A DNA stretch of 64,000 nucleotides from an uncultured Prevotella sp. (GCA_900545525.1 UQZX01000007.1:1-64000); one strand, 5' to 3'. Counted from the first letter of the stretch, positions 20,112 to 29,710 are shown. Program-made: numbers and translations. Notes: generated by a model from the sequence alone, not told the origin.

Positions 20112-22703
20112 ATGAAAAATATCAAAAGAACCATTGTGGCAATGACACTTGCCATAACCGGCGCCACGGCATACGCGCAGACATATCCCTATCAGGACCA
20201 CCGTCTGAGCGCGAAGGAGCGTGCCGCAGACCTGTGCAGCCGCCTCACACTTGAAGAGAAGTCACTAATCATGCTCGACCGCTCACCGGCAATACCCCGC
20301 TTGGGCATCCCCCAGTTTGCATGGTGGAGCGAGGCACTGCACGGTGTGGGGCGCAACGGACACTGCACCCTGTTCCCCTCGTGCATAGGAATGGCTGCTT
20401 CGTTCGACGACACCCTGCTCGAACGCATCTACACAGCCATAAGCGACGAGGCAAGAGCAAAGAACACGGCGCAGCGCAGGCACGGGAAAGTGGACAAATA
20501 TCAGGGACTTTCGTTCTGGACACCTACCGTAAACATTTTCCGCGACCCGCGCTGGGGACGCGGACAGGAGAGCTACGGCGAGGACCCGTACATGAACGCG
20601 CGCATGGGTTCTGCCGTGGTGAGAGGCTTGCAGGGACCTGCCGGGCACAAATACATGAAGCTGTATGCCTGCGCCAAGCACTTTGCCGTGCACAGCGGAC
20701 CGGAAAAGACGCGCCACTATTTCGACATCGACAATCTCTCGCAGCGCGATTTGTGGGAGACATACCTGCCGGCTTTCAAAGTGCTCGTACAGCAAGCGGG
20801 CGTAAAAGAGGTGATGTGCGCATACCAGCGGTTTGAGGGCGAGCCGTGCTGCGGCAGCAACCGTCTGCTGCAACAGATACTGCGCGATGAGTGGGGCTTC
20901 CGCGGATTGGTGGTGAGCGACTGCGGCGCGATAAGCGACTTCTGGCGCAAGGGACGCCACGAAGTGTCCGAAAGCCCCGCGGCGGCTGCCGCCAAGGGAG
21001 TTGTTTCCGGCACCGACGTTGAGTGCGGAAGCGAATACAAGAACCTGCCACAGGCTGTGAAGGAAGGCAAAATAAGCGAAGAGCAGATAGACGTGAGCGT
21101 AAAGCGGCTGTTGGAAGCCCGCTTCGAACTGGGCGACTTCGACCCCGACTCGCTCGTGGAATGGACTTCCATACCCGAGAATGTGGTGGCATGCCCCGAA
21201 CATAAGGCACTGGCATTGGAAATGGCACGCGAGCAGATGGTACTGCTGCAGAACCGCGGCAACCTGCTGCCACTGAAGAAAGACGCATCGAAGATAATGG
21301 TGATGGGTCCCAACGCCGCCGACTCCACTATGCTGTGGGGCATATACTTCGGTCAGCCCACGCACACGGTGACCGTACTCGAGGGAATACGCAAGAAACT
21401 GGGCAGCGATGTGCCCTACGCCAAGGCATGTGACATAACAGAGATAACCGAGAGCGAGAGCCTCTTCGGACTTCTCACAGGGAAAGACGGCAAGCCCGGC
21501 ATGACGGCAAAGTTCTGGAACAACCTCAGCATGGATGGCACACCGGCATACACAACCAACTACACCTCGCCGCTTACATTCGACAGCGGCGGCAACACGG
21601 TGTTTGCACCGGGCGTAGAGCTGTCTGGTTTCACGGCACAGTTTAAAGGCACATTCACAGCCAAGCGCGATGAAACCGTACGCCTCGACTTCGCCCACAA
21701 CAACGGCATGCGCTTCATCGTAAACGGCGACACGCTGTCAAACCGCAAGCGCAACGACTATGTGCGCTACTACAAGAACGAGCTGAAGGTGAAGGCGGGA
21801 GCATCTTACAACATACAGATAGACTACACCCAGTTTGACGAAAACGGCTCCATGAGCTTCGACATCATCCGCAACCGTCCCACAACGGCAGCCGATGTCG
21901 TGACAAAAGCAAAAGACGCGGAGACCGTAATATTCGTCGGAGGCATATCCCCCAACCTCGAGCGCGAGGAGGCAAAAGTCAGCCTGCCGGGCTTTGACAA
22001 CGGCGACCGCACAAGCATAGAACTGCCGCAGGCACAGCGCGACATACTGAAGGCACTGCACGAGGCAGGCAAGAAGGTCATACTGGTAAACTGCAGCGGA
22101 AGTGCCGTGGCACTTACGCCTGAGACAGAGACCTGCGACGCCATTCTTCAGGCATGGTATGCAGGCGAGCAGGGAGGGCATGCCGTTGCCGACGTGCTCT
22201 TCGGCGACTACAACCCGGGCGGCAAGCTGCCCGTGACATTCTACCGCGACGACTCACAGCTGCCGTCTTTCGATGACTACAGCATGAAGGGACGGACCTA
22301 CCGCTACATGCAGGACATGCCCCTCTTCCCGTTCGGCTACGGACTGAGCTACACATCGTTCTCCACCGAAAAGCCCGAATATGACGACGCACACGGCAAG
22401 ATAACGGTAACGGTAAGGAACACAGGCAAGCGCGAAGGAACGGAAACCGTACAGGTGTACATGCGCAACACCGCCGACACTGGAGGTCCCGCCAAGACGC
22501 TCCGCGGCTTTGCACGCGTATCGCTGAAAGCCGGCGAGAGCCGCACGGTGACCATAGATTTCCCCCGCGAGTGCTTCGAGGGCTGGGATGCCAAGACCAA
22601 CACCATGCGCGTTGTACCTGGAATGTACGACATAATGGTGGGAACATCGAGCCGCGATGCCGACCTGAAAAAGATAACGGTTGAGGTGAAGGAACTCATC
22701 TAA
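20112..22703 (+). CDS. GH3 beta-glycosidase with inserted PA14 domain (beta-xylosidase-like)
   Basis: 863 aa with a signal peptide ending AYAQ. The GH3 N-terminal domain contains WWSEALHGVGR, the KH dyad at 189-190 and the nucleophile Asp270 in VVSDCGAI. The second GH3 domain (about 365-700) is interrupted by a PA14 domain (about 462-588, KFWNN...VNGDTLS...SYNIQIDY). A fibronectin III-like C-terminal domain follows (about 765-850). WWSEALHG is typical of Prevotella and Bacteroides beta-xylosidase or beta-glucosidase enzymes of this architecture. It probably acts on short oligosaccharides in the periplasm. Specificity cannot be fixed from sequence, and no consensus promoter was found in front. 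Confidence 0.9.
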   Translation: MKNIKRTIVAMTLAITGATAYAQTYPYQDHRLSAKERAADLCSRLTLEEKSLIMLDRSPAIPRLGIPQFAWWSEALHGVGRNGHCTLFPSCIGMAASFDDTLLERIYTAISDEARAKNTAQRRHGKVDKYQGLSFWTPTVNIFRDPRWGRGQESYGEDPYMNARMGSAVVRGLQGPAGHKYMKLYACAKHFAVHSGPEKTRHYFDIDNLSQRDLWETYLPAFKVLVQQAGVKEVMCAYQRFEGEPCCGSNRLLQQILRDEWGFRGLVVSDCGAISDFWRKGRHEVSESPAAAAAKGVVSGTDVECGSEYKNLPQAVKEGKISEEQIDVSVKRLLEARFELGDFDPDSLVEWTSIPENVVACPEHKALALEMAREQMVLLQNRGNLLPLKKDASKIMVMGPNAADSTMLWGIYFGQPTHTVTVLEGIRKKLGSDVPYAKACDITEITESESLFGLLTGKDGKPGMTAKFWNNLSMDGTPAYTTNYTSPLTFDSGGNTVFAPGVELSGFTAQFKGTFTAKRDETVRLDFAHNNGMRFIVNGDTLSNRKRNDYVRYYKNELKVKAGASYNIQIDYTQFDENGSMSFDIIRNRPTTAADVVTKAKDAETVIFVGGISPNLEREEAKVSLPGFDNGDRTSIELPQAQRDILKALHEAGKKVILVNCSGSAVALTPETETCDAILQAWYAGEQGGHAVADVLFGDYNPGGKLPVTFYRDDSQLPSFDDYSMKGRTYRYMQDMPLFPFGYGLSYTSFSTEKPEYDDAHGKITVTVRNTGKREGTETVQVYMRNTADTGGPAKTLRGFARVSLKAGESRTVTIDFPRECFEGWDAKTNTMRVVPGMYDIMVGTSSRDADLKKITVEVKELI

Positions 22704-22731
22704 AGACACCGTCACCACACATACATCATCT

Positions 22732-22810
22732 ATAGCGTTCCAAGAGGTGCCCTTTCGCAGTCTGAAACACGGCTTTTCAGGCTGCAAAAGGGCACCTTTT
22801 GGATGCTAAG
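22732..22810 (+). terminator. Terminator hairpin, family E
   Basis: AGGTGCCCTTT (22745-22755) pairs with AAAGGGCACCT (22787-22797), followed by TTTT. TAGC (22733-22736) and GCTA (22805-22808) extend the outer stem. The tail GGATGCTAAGAGGTATC recurs in related form after the hairpin at 59601-59637. Confidence 0.7.
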
Positions 22811-22856
22811 AGGTATCGTTTTGATTATCAGGAGATTATAAATGTATATCTTTAAG

Positions 22857-22990
22857 GTGAGTTATATAAATATTACAAACCACCCCTGCCCCTCCTTTGG
22901 AAAAGGAGGGGACGCGGAGTAAGGGAGTAAGGAGGAAAGTATTAGGAAGTTAAAGAAGTTAGGGGAAGTTAGAGGAAGTTAAAGGACAAA
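22857..22990. repeat. Half copy of the type A palindromic element
   Basis: Left frame (GGTGAGTT), left arm (ACCACCCCTGCCCCTCCTTT...AAAGGAGGGGAC) and the G/A-rich GAAGTTA interior are present. The right arm and right frame are absent. The sequence ends near the 3' end of the glycosyltransferase gene at 23019. Confidence 0.65.
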
Positions 22991-23018
22991 TGTCTGTATA
23001 CAATGCCTACGTGTGAAA

Positions 23019-24113
23019 TCACTCCAAATAAAGCCTCTCATACTCTTCCTGCATGCGTTCTATCCCGAAGTTCCCGAGGACAAAGCGCTGTGCCTCCCGC
23101 CCAAGGGCACGGGCATCGGCAGCAGGTATCACGCTGTCGAAAATCCTGTCGTATGCGGCAAGGTCGTTGTTTTCCACCTTCAGCAGCCAGTCCGGCGGGA
23201 GCGTATCACGAAGCCCGGCACAGTTGTTGATAATCACGGGAAGCGCAGCCATCGACGCTTCTATCGACATGATACTAAGCCCCTCAAACTCGGAGGGCAT
23301 GAGCATGTAGTCGAACGACGACAGATAAGCCGGCAGACCGTAGACCGGAGGAACCACCGTAACATTGTCCTGTCCCGAAAGACGCTTCATTATGACATCA
23401 CGCATAGACCCGTCGCCGGCAACATGAAAATGATACCGGGTGTCATCGCGCCGCCTGCCGATAATCTCAACAAGCGTGTCTATGCCCTTCTGAGGCTCGA
23501 AGCGTCCGGCAAAAATGATGTTCTTCTTTCCCGGCACTATACCCTCATACTTTCTCTGAACGACCTGCCCCACCCCGTTGTATATCAGCGGAGGGCACTG
23601 CCCGTACTCGCGCCGGTAATTATCGAGCACCGACCGGGATATCGCCACATTCGCGGCACGACTTATAAAAAAGCGTTCCACCCGCCTGCCCGTATTCTTC
23701 AGTCCCGTCCACAGACACGTGTTGTGTATCGTCCGCACCACCCTGCACCGCCGCAGCATCCACGGAAAGAGCCTGAAGGTCGCGAACACGGCAAGGTCGG
23801 GCATCTCCGTATGGCTGTGGACGGCAGCCGGACGGTATTTAAGATAAAGGAAGAGGAAACGAAGAGGAAACGTCACTGCCGCCAGTCGCTCGAAAAGATA
23901 GTGGAAACGGATGTCAGGCACGACGGCACGGTGATAGCGTATGCCAGCCGCCTCAAGCTCTGCAATAAATGCGGAAGTGAACTCCGAACGTGTACGGATA
24001 AGCTCCACGACATGATACTCTATATCCGGATTGGCAGACCCAGCTATGCTTACCGCCACCCGTTCAGCCCCGCCCATGTCGAAATGGGATATTATATGGA
24101 ATACGCGCTTCAT
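23019..24113 (-). CDS. Family 4-type glycosyltransferase
   Basis: 364 aa. The N-terminus HIISHFDMGGAERVA is the typical acceptor-side Rossmann start of GT4 enzymes. The C-terminal domain has NIIFAGRFEPQKGIDTLVEI and the E-rich donor motif EFEGLSIMSIEASMAALPVI. It transfers a sugar from a nucleotide donor to a growing surface glycan in the cytoplasm. It is transcribed divergently from the flippase, and the two promoters overlap. It does not belong to the long minus-strand series because the plus-strand flippase separates them. The sugar is unknown. Confidence 0.9.
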   Translation of the reverse strand: MKRVFHIISHFDMGGAERVAVSIAGSANPDIEYHVVELIRTRSEFTSAFIAELEAAGIRYHRAVVPDIRFHYLFERLAAVTFPLRFLFLYLKYRPAAVHSHTEMPDLAVFATFRLFPWMLRRCRVVRTIHNTCLWTGLKNTGRRVERFFISRAANVAISRSVLDNYRREYGQCPPLIYNGVGQVVQRKYEGIVPGKKNIIFAGRFEPQKGIDTLVEIIGRRRDDTRYHFHVAGDGSMRDVIMKRLSGQDNVTVVPPVYGLPAYLSSFDYMLMPSEFEGLSIMSIEASMAALPVIINNCAGLRDTLPPDWLLKVENNDLAAYDRIFDSVIPAADARALGREAQRFVLGNFGIERMQEEYERLYLE

Positions 24114-24147
24114 ATCATAAGCCGGAAAAGCATGTTTCCCGTCATTG

Positions 24148-24196
24148 CAAAAATAGCACTAATTGTTTGAAGTTCAAAATAAAAGCATTACTTTTG
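24148..24196. promoter_or_regulatory. Overlapping divergent promoters for GT4 and flippase
   Basis: Minus strand: TTTG (24178-24175), 19 nt, TATTTTTG (24155-24148). Plus strand: TTTG (24166-24169), 19 nt, TACTTTTG (24189-24196). Both are exact consensus matches with optimal spacing and they overlap by 13 bp. RNA polymerase can probably occupy only one at a time. Predicted leaders are about 28 and 17 nt. Confidence 0.8.
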
Positions 24197-24218
24197 TGCG
24201 GCATACTACATCTGAACA

Positions 24219-25661
24219 ATGGACAACCTGAAAGAAAAAACGGCACAAGGACTGTTCTGGAGCGCAATAAACAGCGGCATGACACAGGTTCTCAACCTTG
24301 TCATCGGCATATTCCTCGCCCGCCTGCTGTCGCCCGAGGACTACGGGATAGTAGGCGTTCTGACTATCTTCACCGTAATTGCCGGCAATCTTCAGAGCAG
24401 CGGCTTCACGCAGGGACTCATAAATCTTAAACATCCGGAAGCCAATGACTACAACTCGGTGTTCTGGTTCAACATTCTCGCAAGCCTCACGATATATGCC
24501 GTCCTCTTTTTCTGTGCCCCGCTCATAGCCATGTTTTTCCGCCGCCCCGAGCTGACGGCACTCTCGCGCTTCGTGTTTCTCGGCTTCGTAATCTCTGCCT
24601 TCGGCATAGCGCAGAACGCATATATGACAAAGAAGATGATGAACCGCCAGCTTGCCACCGTCTCGCTCGCCGCCCTCATCGTGTCGGGCACGGCAGGCAT
24701 AGCCATTGCCTTCAGCGGATACCGCTACTGGAGCCTTGCGTGGCAGCAGATTATATATATCAGCGTGCTCAATGCCGGAAGATATCTCTATTCGGACTGG
24801 CGCCCGTCGTGGCACATCGACTTTACGCCCGTAAGGAGGATGTTCGGCTTCAGCGTGAAGATACTCGCCACCAACATCATAAACACCGTTGGCAACAACA
24901 TCCTGACGCTTGTCTTCGGACGCCTGTTCCCGATGAAGGCTGTGGGAAACTTCACACAGGCATACAAGTGGGACACCATGGCAAACTCGGTTGTCAGCGG
25001 TGCGCTGAGCCAGGTGTCGCAGACCGTGCTTGTGTTTGCCGCCGAAAGCGGTGACAGGGAGCGGCGCGTCTTCCGCAAGATGATGCGCTTCACGGCATTC
25101 CTGTCGTTTCCCGTAATGTTCGGACTTGCCCTCGTTGCCGAAGAGTTCATCGTCCTCACCATCTCGGACAAATGGCTCGGCAGCGTCGTCCTGCTCCGCA
25201 TTCTCTGCATCAGCGGTGCCTTCATGCCCTTCTACACGCTGTATCAGAACCTTGCCATAAGCAGCGGACGGTCTGACATATACATGTGGCTGAACATCGT
25301 ACAGATAGTGTTGCAGATAGGCGTGATACTTCTTTTCCATCCATACGGCATGACGGCAATGGTCGTGGCATACACCGTGTTCTTCATTATATGGCTTGCG
25401 GTATGGCAGGTGTACGCCCGCAGGTTCATCGGACTCGGATTTGCGGACACCATACGCGACATAGCACCTTTCATGATGACTGCCGCCGCAACGATGGGCA
25501 TCACGTTCATAATAACAAAAAACATGGGAAGCCCCGCCATGGTGCTTCCCGCAAGAATTGTCATTGCCGCGGCACTCTATGCCGGAACAATGAAGATGAT
25601 TAAGTCTGAAATGCTTGACGAATGCACGGCATTCATCTTCAGAAAAAAGAAACGAACCTGA
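24219..25661 (+). CDS. Wzx-like oligosaccharide flippase
   Basis: 480 aa with about twelve to fourteen hydrophobic segments. The N-terminus LKEKTAQGLFWSAINSG...FLARLLSPEDYGIVG is characteristic of polysaccharide flippases of the MOP superfamily. It should move lipid-linked sugar units across the inner membrane. It is the only plus-strand gene of the glycan cluster. Its last 23 bp overlap the 3' end of the convergent GT2 gene, so transcripts may be antisense to each other there. The Met start lies 17 nt after the predicted transcription start. Confidence 0.9.
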   Translation: MDNLKEKTAQGLFWSAINSGMTQVLNLVIGIFLARLLSPEDYGIVGVLTIFTVIAGNLQSSGFTQGLINLKHPEANDYNSVFWFNILASLTIYAVLFFCAPLIAMFFRRPELTALSRFVFLGFVISAFGIAQNAYMTKKMMNRQLATVSLAALIVSGTAGIAIAFSGYRYWSLAWQQIIYISVLNAGRYLYSDWRPSWHIDFTPVRRMFGFSVKILATNIINTVGNNILTLVFGRLFPMKAVGNFTQAYKWDTMANSVVSGALSQVSQTVLVFAAESGDRERRVFRKMMRFTAFLSFPVMFGLALVAEEFIVLTISDKWLGSVVLLRILCISGAFMPFYTLYQNLAISSGRSDIYMWLNIVQIVLQIGVILLFHPYGMTAMVVAYTVFFIIWLAVWQVYARRFIGLGFADTIRDIAPFMMTAAATMGITFIITKNMGSPAMVLPARIVIAAALYAGTMKMIKSEMLDECTAFIFRKKKRT

Positions 25662-26598
25662 TGAACAGGGCACGCCACATCCGATACACGCCGTCAGCTA
25701 ACTTATAAGGACAATGGCGGATGAAAAACTCACAGATACGGGGCATCACCCCGTATGGCTCATACCAAAAGAGGTCGTCCATATACTTAAAGCCGCGGCC
25801 GCTCTTCCTGAGACACCGCATGAGGTTAAGCATGCCTATCTCCAACGCGCCGCGGTAGAAGCCGGTGCCGTCGTCATAGTTCAACATCGTCGCATACAAG
25901 GTGTATACCGCATTGACATACGAGCGGTAGTTCTTTTCTGACATCGCGTGCGTATACGAGGACGTGTTGTCCACACGATAGCAGTAGACAATCTCGTCCG
26001 TCCATGCCCTTTCCGACTTGAAGAGCAGTGCCGGGACAACGGAATAGTCCTCACCGTAGTCTATGTTCTCTATATGCTCTATTTTATACTTCTTGTACAG
26101 GCTGCGCCTGTACAGACGCCCCCATATACGGTTGGAGAAAATGTTCTGACAGAGAAGCATGTATACATATAGGTCGTTCCTGCCATGAAACGGCATACAG
26201 GTCTCAAGCACCTTTCCGCCGGAAACACGCTCATATCCGCCGTCCACAACCTCTGCACCGGTCTCTTCCATCCTGCGGCACAGTGCCTCAACGGCTCCCG
26301 TGGGCATATAGTCGTCGCTGTCGACATGCATGACACACTCTCCCGTGGAAGCCGCAAGCGCCGTGGCACGCGCGGCACCGAGCCCGCGGTTGACCTCATG
26401 CCTTATTATCTTCACCTGGTCGCGACGCTCCGGGAAACGTTCGAGAACGCGACCGATGACGGCGATGCTGTCGTCAGGGGTGCAGTCGTCTACAAAGACA
26501 TACTCCAAATCCTTATATGTCTGGCTGAAAAGCGACTCGGCGCAGCGGGCAACATACTGCTCGACGCCATAAACAGGAACCAACAATGAGACTTTCAT
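25639..26598 (-). CDS. Family 2-type glycosyltransferase
   Basis: 319 aa. The N-terminal GT-A fold is clear: SLLVPVYGVEQYVARCAESLFSQTYKDLEYVFVDDCTPDDS, then GLGAARATALAASTGECVMHVDSDDY with the DSDD metal-binding motif. The C-terminal part (EHIENIDYGEDYSVVPALL) is usual for capsule and LPS GT2 enzymes. It is the last gene of the minus-strand glycan series and overlaps the flippase stop by 23 bp. The donor and acceptor are unknown. Confidence 0.92.
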   Translation of the reverse strand: MKVSLLVPVYGVEQYVARCAESLFSQTYKDLEYVFVDDCTPDDSIAVIGRVLERFPERRDQVKIIRHEVNRGLGAARATALAASTGECVMHVDSDDYMPTGAVEALCRRMEETGAEVVDGGYERVSGGKVLETCMPFHGRNDLYVYMLLCQNIFSNRIWGRLYRRSLYKKYKIEHIENIDYGEDYSVVPALLFKSERAWTDEIVYCYRVDNTSSYTHAMSEKNYRSYVNAVYTLYATMLNYDDGTGFYRGALEIGMLNLMRCLRKSGRGFKYMDDLFWYEPYGVMPRICEFFIRHCPYKLADGVYRMWRALFIRFVSFF

Positions 26599-26658
26599 AA
26601 CTTTTATTTTAGATATCTTTCAAACCCGTCTTATTCAGGAATACATGGCGGACGGTGC

Positions 26659-28095
26659 TCAGAGAGTGAGATACCAAGCAAGCATATAGCCGTTATATAT
26701 CCACAGCCAGCCGGCAAGGAACACCAGCAGCGAGCGCAACGCCCACAGCTCCTTGCCCTCGGAAGACTTCACAAGGTACGCCATTGCCACTGGTATGACA
26801 AACAGCCAGTGGGCACCCATGATGTAAACCTCATTTATACCGAAGCCCAGTCCCAGGTGCAGGAACAGGTCGAAAGCAAATCCGGCAAGACACATCCACA
26901 GGAAGCGGGAGCGTCTGCCATACCATATTCCGCTTATGAAGAGCATGAAAATCACCGCTTCAACGGCATAGTTGAAACGTGTGTTGTACCTGACTATTGC
27001 CGGGCGGTTGCGCAGCGTGTCGCCTAAAAGGAACTTCTGATGCAGCTGTATGGACTCTCCGAAGAGATTTTCCACCGCCGTAGCCCACCTTGACGTGGTG
27101 GCATCGGTCCAGTTCATAAACTCTCCCTTGGCAATGGGCCTGCCCGTATTGCGGTTCCATGGCTTCTTGCGGTCAGCCTTATAGCGCGCCTGTATGCGGC
27201 GGTTCATTTCCCTGTCGAACGCTGCACGCAGCTGAATGCTGTCCTTTATACCGGCTGTATCGGCAAAAGCTTCGAACAGTTTCTGCTTTTTCTCCGCCTG
27301 AGCCTTGTCTCTTGCGGCGTTGCGCGCCATTTCCCTGGGCCAAACAAAGGTGCGGTATTCCCAGCGGGCGAAGCCCCATATCAGTGCCGACGGCAAGATG
27401 ATGCCGAGCAGGAGATACTTGATGCGGAAGAACTTTCTGCCGTTGACGAACAGCGCATCGATGAAAATCTTTATTCCGTTGCTGAGTGTTATGCCCGCCG
27501 TGATGAAGAACAGAACCACCGTCTGCCATGTCTTAAGCACCGTTCCCTGCTGCATCTTGATGCCTGAGACGTAAAGCGCGAAGACAAGGAGGAAGAGGGA
27601 AATGCCGAAATGGTCGGGGGCTATTATCGAGAGCATGATATATGCAAACGAGAAGAGCATGAACGACAGTATCACGGCATCTGTCTTCTTTATCCGGACA
27701 ATGTCGCGGAAAATGCGGAACATGAATATGAACGTGTAGTAAGCACACACCAGCAGGGGCAATGCCACGATAAACTGGGCGGCATTGAAGCCCGTTGTCT
27801 CCATGATAAGCTTGTTGAGCTGGGACAGGGGCCACACCATGAACGAGAGAAACGGATGCCGGTATACATTATAGTTGGCTTCCCAGTAGGTAAGCATGGA
27901 ATAGGTTATGGGGTCGAAGCCGGACAGCATGAAGTTGTTCACGAATATGTTCCAGTGTCCCTTGCCTGTCTGTGAGAACAGCTTAAAATACTTGCTGATG
28001 AGCAGCCAGTGCATACCGATGAATAGAACCAGTGCGATGAGGGACGGAACAATCTCCTCACGCCTGATCTTGAACATTCTTAATATTTTTTTCAT
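26659..28095 (-). CDS. Multi-pass inner-membrane protein of the glycan cluster (DUF6080-like)
   Basis: 478 aa with about ten hydrophobic segments. A soluble insertion of about 130 residues (around 245-375, many K and R) lies between membrane blocks. The N-terminal loop with HPFLSFMVWPLSQLN after the first membrane segment resembles GT-C polyprenol-dependent glycosyltransferases in layout. I recall similar Bacteroidota proteins annotated as DUF6080, but this is unverified. It sits 12 bp downstream of the HAD phosphatase gene, which with UbiA is predicted to make polyprenyl-phosphate ribose. A role as the transferase using that lipid is an inference from position. Confidence 0.7.
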   Translation of the reverse strand: MKKILRMFKIRREEIVPSLIALVLFIGMHWLLISKYFKLFSQTGKGHWNIFVNNFMLSGFDPITYSMLTYWEANYNVYRHPFLSFMVWPLSQLNKLIMETTGFNAAQFIVALPLLVCAYYTFIFMFRIFRDIVRIKKTDAVILSFMLFSFAYIMLSIIAPDHFGISLFLLVFALYVSGIKMQQGTVLKTWQTVVLFFITAGITLSNGIKIFIDALFVNGRKFFRIKYLLLGIILPSALIWGFARWEYRTFVWPREMARNAARDKAQAEKKQKLFEAFADTAGIKDSIQLRAAFDREMNRRIQARYKADRKKPWNRNTGRPIAKGEFMNWTDATTSRWATAVENLFGESIQLHQKFLLGDTLRNRPAIVRYNTRFNYAVEAVIFMLFISGIWYGRRSRFLWMCLAGFAFDLFLHLGLGFGINEVYIMGAHWLFVIPVAMAYLVKSSEGKELWALRSLLVFLAGWLWIYNGYMLAWYLTL

Positions 28096-28107
28096 ACAAT
28101 CAATCTG

Positions 28108-28788
28108 TTATCTGTTGTTTTTCTTTCTGAATGGTCTGTAATATCCTTCGTTGGCAAAGTCGAGCATAGCGCAGTCGCCGCTGCTGTCGCCGTATGCCAC
28201 GAGTTTGTACGTGCGGCGGTCGGGGAGCAGCTCCGATATACGGCGCACCTTCTCTTCTCCGTGACAGTTTCTTGTGCTGAAACGTCCTGTCAGCACGCCG
28301 TCCCTAACCTCTATGCCCGTACCGATGACCGTAACTCCGGGCATGTCTTTGAAAAACGGGGCTACCCAACGGTCTGAACTTGCGGTCACGATGAGCACAC
28401 GTGTGTTCCACTCTGCCTGCAATTTGCCAATCATGTCAATGCCGCCGCTACGCAGGAAGCGGCTGCCGGCAGAGGCGAAGCGCCGGCAGAGGTCGTCGAA
28501 CGCCTCTTCGGTCATGCCCTTGAAGCAATATGAGAACACCGCCTCCTTGGCTTTCCCGTTGTCGTAAAGCCCCAGCTTCATCGCCAACAGCAGATGAATG
28601 TGCTTGAGGAGGCAGAGCCACAGCTCTTTTTCGCCTTTGGCAAAACGTATCAGTTCTATAAACGTATCCCTGCTTGTCAGCGTTCCGTCGAAGTCGAACG
28701 CATGTACCGTCTGCCGCTTTACAGAAGTGCCTGCGCCGCCGGAAAGGGCATCGGAAGAACCGTTATAATCATTAATCTGAGGTATCAT
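28108..28788 (-). CDS. HAD-IB family phosphatase
   Basis: 226 aa from the ATG at 28788, whose ATGA overlaps the UbiA stop and fixes the start. A longer in-frame reading upstream runs antiframe through ubiA and is not real. Motifs: FDFDGTLTSRDTF (nucleophile and acid/base Asp), VTASSDRW and YGDSSGDCAML. In mycobacteria a separate phosphatase follows the phosphoribosyl-polyprenyl synthase. Here the HAD enzyme probably removes the 5-phosphate from UbiA's product. Translational coupling by the 4-bp overlap supports a joint pathway. Confidence 0.88.
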   Translation of the reverse strand: MIPQINDYNGSSDALSGGAGTSVKRQTVHAFDFDGTLTSRDTFIELIRFAKGEKELWLCLLKHIHLLLAMKLGLYDNGKAKEAVFSYCFKGMTEEAFDDLCRRFASAGSRFLRSGGIDMIGKLQAEWNTRVLIVTASSDRWVAPFFKDMPGVTVIGTGIEVRDGVLTGRFSTRNCHGEEKVRRISELLPDRRTYKLVAYGDSSGDCAMLDFANEGYYRPFRKKNNR

Positions 28789-29666
28789 AGTATATAAATT
28801 ATGACAAAGAATGACAGTGCCCACAACAGCACGGCCGCCTGCATGAACCTGTCGCGCAGCATGACTTTCGTGGGTTCGCCGCTCTTCTCGTCGACCACGG
28901 TTATCTGGAGATAGCGCAGCAGACCGAGGATGACAAACACCGTGGTGAGATAAAGATACGGAGTATGGACACGTTCGCCGACATCGGGCGACACGGTGTA
29001 CATGATGTAGCAGACGAGAGTTACCGTGGCGGTTATGGTTACAGCCTGGTTGATGAACGTGAGGTTGTATCTCACGGTGTTCTTGCGCGGCGGCTCGCCT
29101 GTCTCGTTCATCCTTATGACATCGTCGCGGCGCTTGGCAAACGAAAGGAACAGCGTGAGCAGGAAAGTCATGAGCACAATCCATTTGCTCAGGACCACAT
29201 CGGTGGCAAAGCCGCCGGCGAGGAGACGCAGCACGAAGCCCGTGGCGATGATGCACACGTCGACAATGGCAAACTGCTTAAGCCAGATGCAATAGGCAAC
29301 ATTCAGCAGCACATAAAACAATATCACGCCGCCAACTGCCCACCGCCCGGTGCCAAGGAGCATCAGCAGCGATGCCGAGACGACAAGCAGTATGCCCATG
29401 AGCCGCCCTGCACCGGAAACGGTCACCGCGCCAGAGGCTATCGGGCGAAAACACTTAACGGGGTGGCGACGGTCAGCCTCAACATCAATAATGTCGTTGA
29501 GACAATAGACCGACGACGCGGCAAGGCTGAAAGCAAGAAATGTTATCACGCTCGCAAGGATATCATGCACATCCGTAATGCTGCCCGCAAAGAACGCGGG
29601 GACAAATACGAAGCCGTTTTTCAGCCACTGCTTGGGACGCATTATCTTTATAATGTCTTTATTCAT
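28785..29666 (-). CDS. UbiA-family polyprenyl-phosphate phosphoribosyltransferase
   Basis: 293 aa, about nine membrane segments. The first aspartate motif NDIIDVEADRRHP, followed by CFRPIASG, is very close to the pattern of decaprenyl-phosphate phosphoribosyltransferase (Rv3806c type) and unlike quinone prenyltransferases. The second Asp-containing region is SFAKRRDDVIRMNE. The reaction would join phosphoribosyl pyrophosphate to polyprenyl phosphate at the inner membrane. It overlaps the HAD gene by ATGA. The cluster context suggests a ribosyl or arabinosyl donor for a surface glycan. No DprE1-like oxidase was seen in this window. Confidence 0.88.
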   Translation of the reverse strand: MNKDIIKIMRPKQWLKNGFVFVPAFFAGSITDVHDILASVITFLAFSLAASSVYCLNDIIDVEADRRHPVKCFRPIASGAVTVSGAGRLMGILLVVSASLLMLLGTGRWAVGGVILFYVLLNVAYCIWLKQFAIVDVCIIATGFVLRLLAGGFATDVVLSKWIVLMTFLLTLFLSFAKRRDDVIRMNETGEPPRKNTVRYNLTFINQAVTITATVTLVCYIMYTVSPDVGERVHTPYLYLTTVFVILGLLRYLQITVVDEKSGEPTKVMLRDRFMQAAVLLWALSFFVIIYIL

Positions 29667-29710
29667 CTTCTTTCATATATAAGGAGTCTGTAAACATATA
29701 TGTTGTCTTA

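Noticed and set aside
20283..21698. 471-codon ORF antisense to the GH3 gene
   Set aside because: It lies entirely within a clear GH3 coding sequence, is Cys/His-rich without domains, and follows from the G/C-biased third positions of the real gene.
24174..25673. 499-codon ORF antisense to the flippase
   Set aside because: The plus-strand frame has a perfect promoter and full flippase pattern. The antisense product is low-complexity His/Glu-rich.
28789..29256. N-terminal extension of the HAD phosphatase
   Set aside because: It would run out of frame through ubiA. The ATGA overlap at 28788-28785 gives the natural start.
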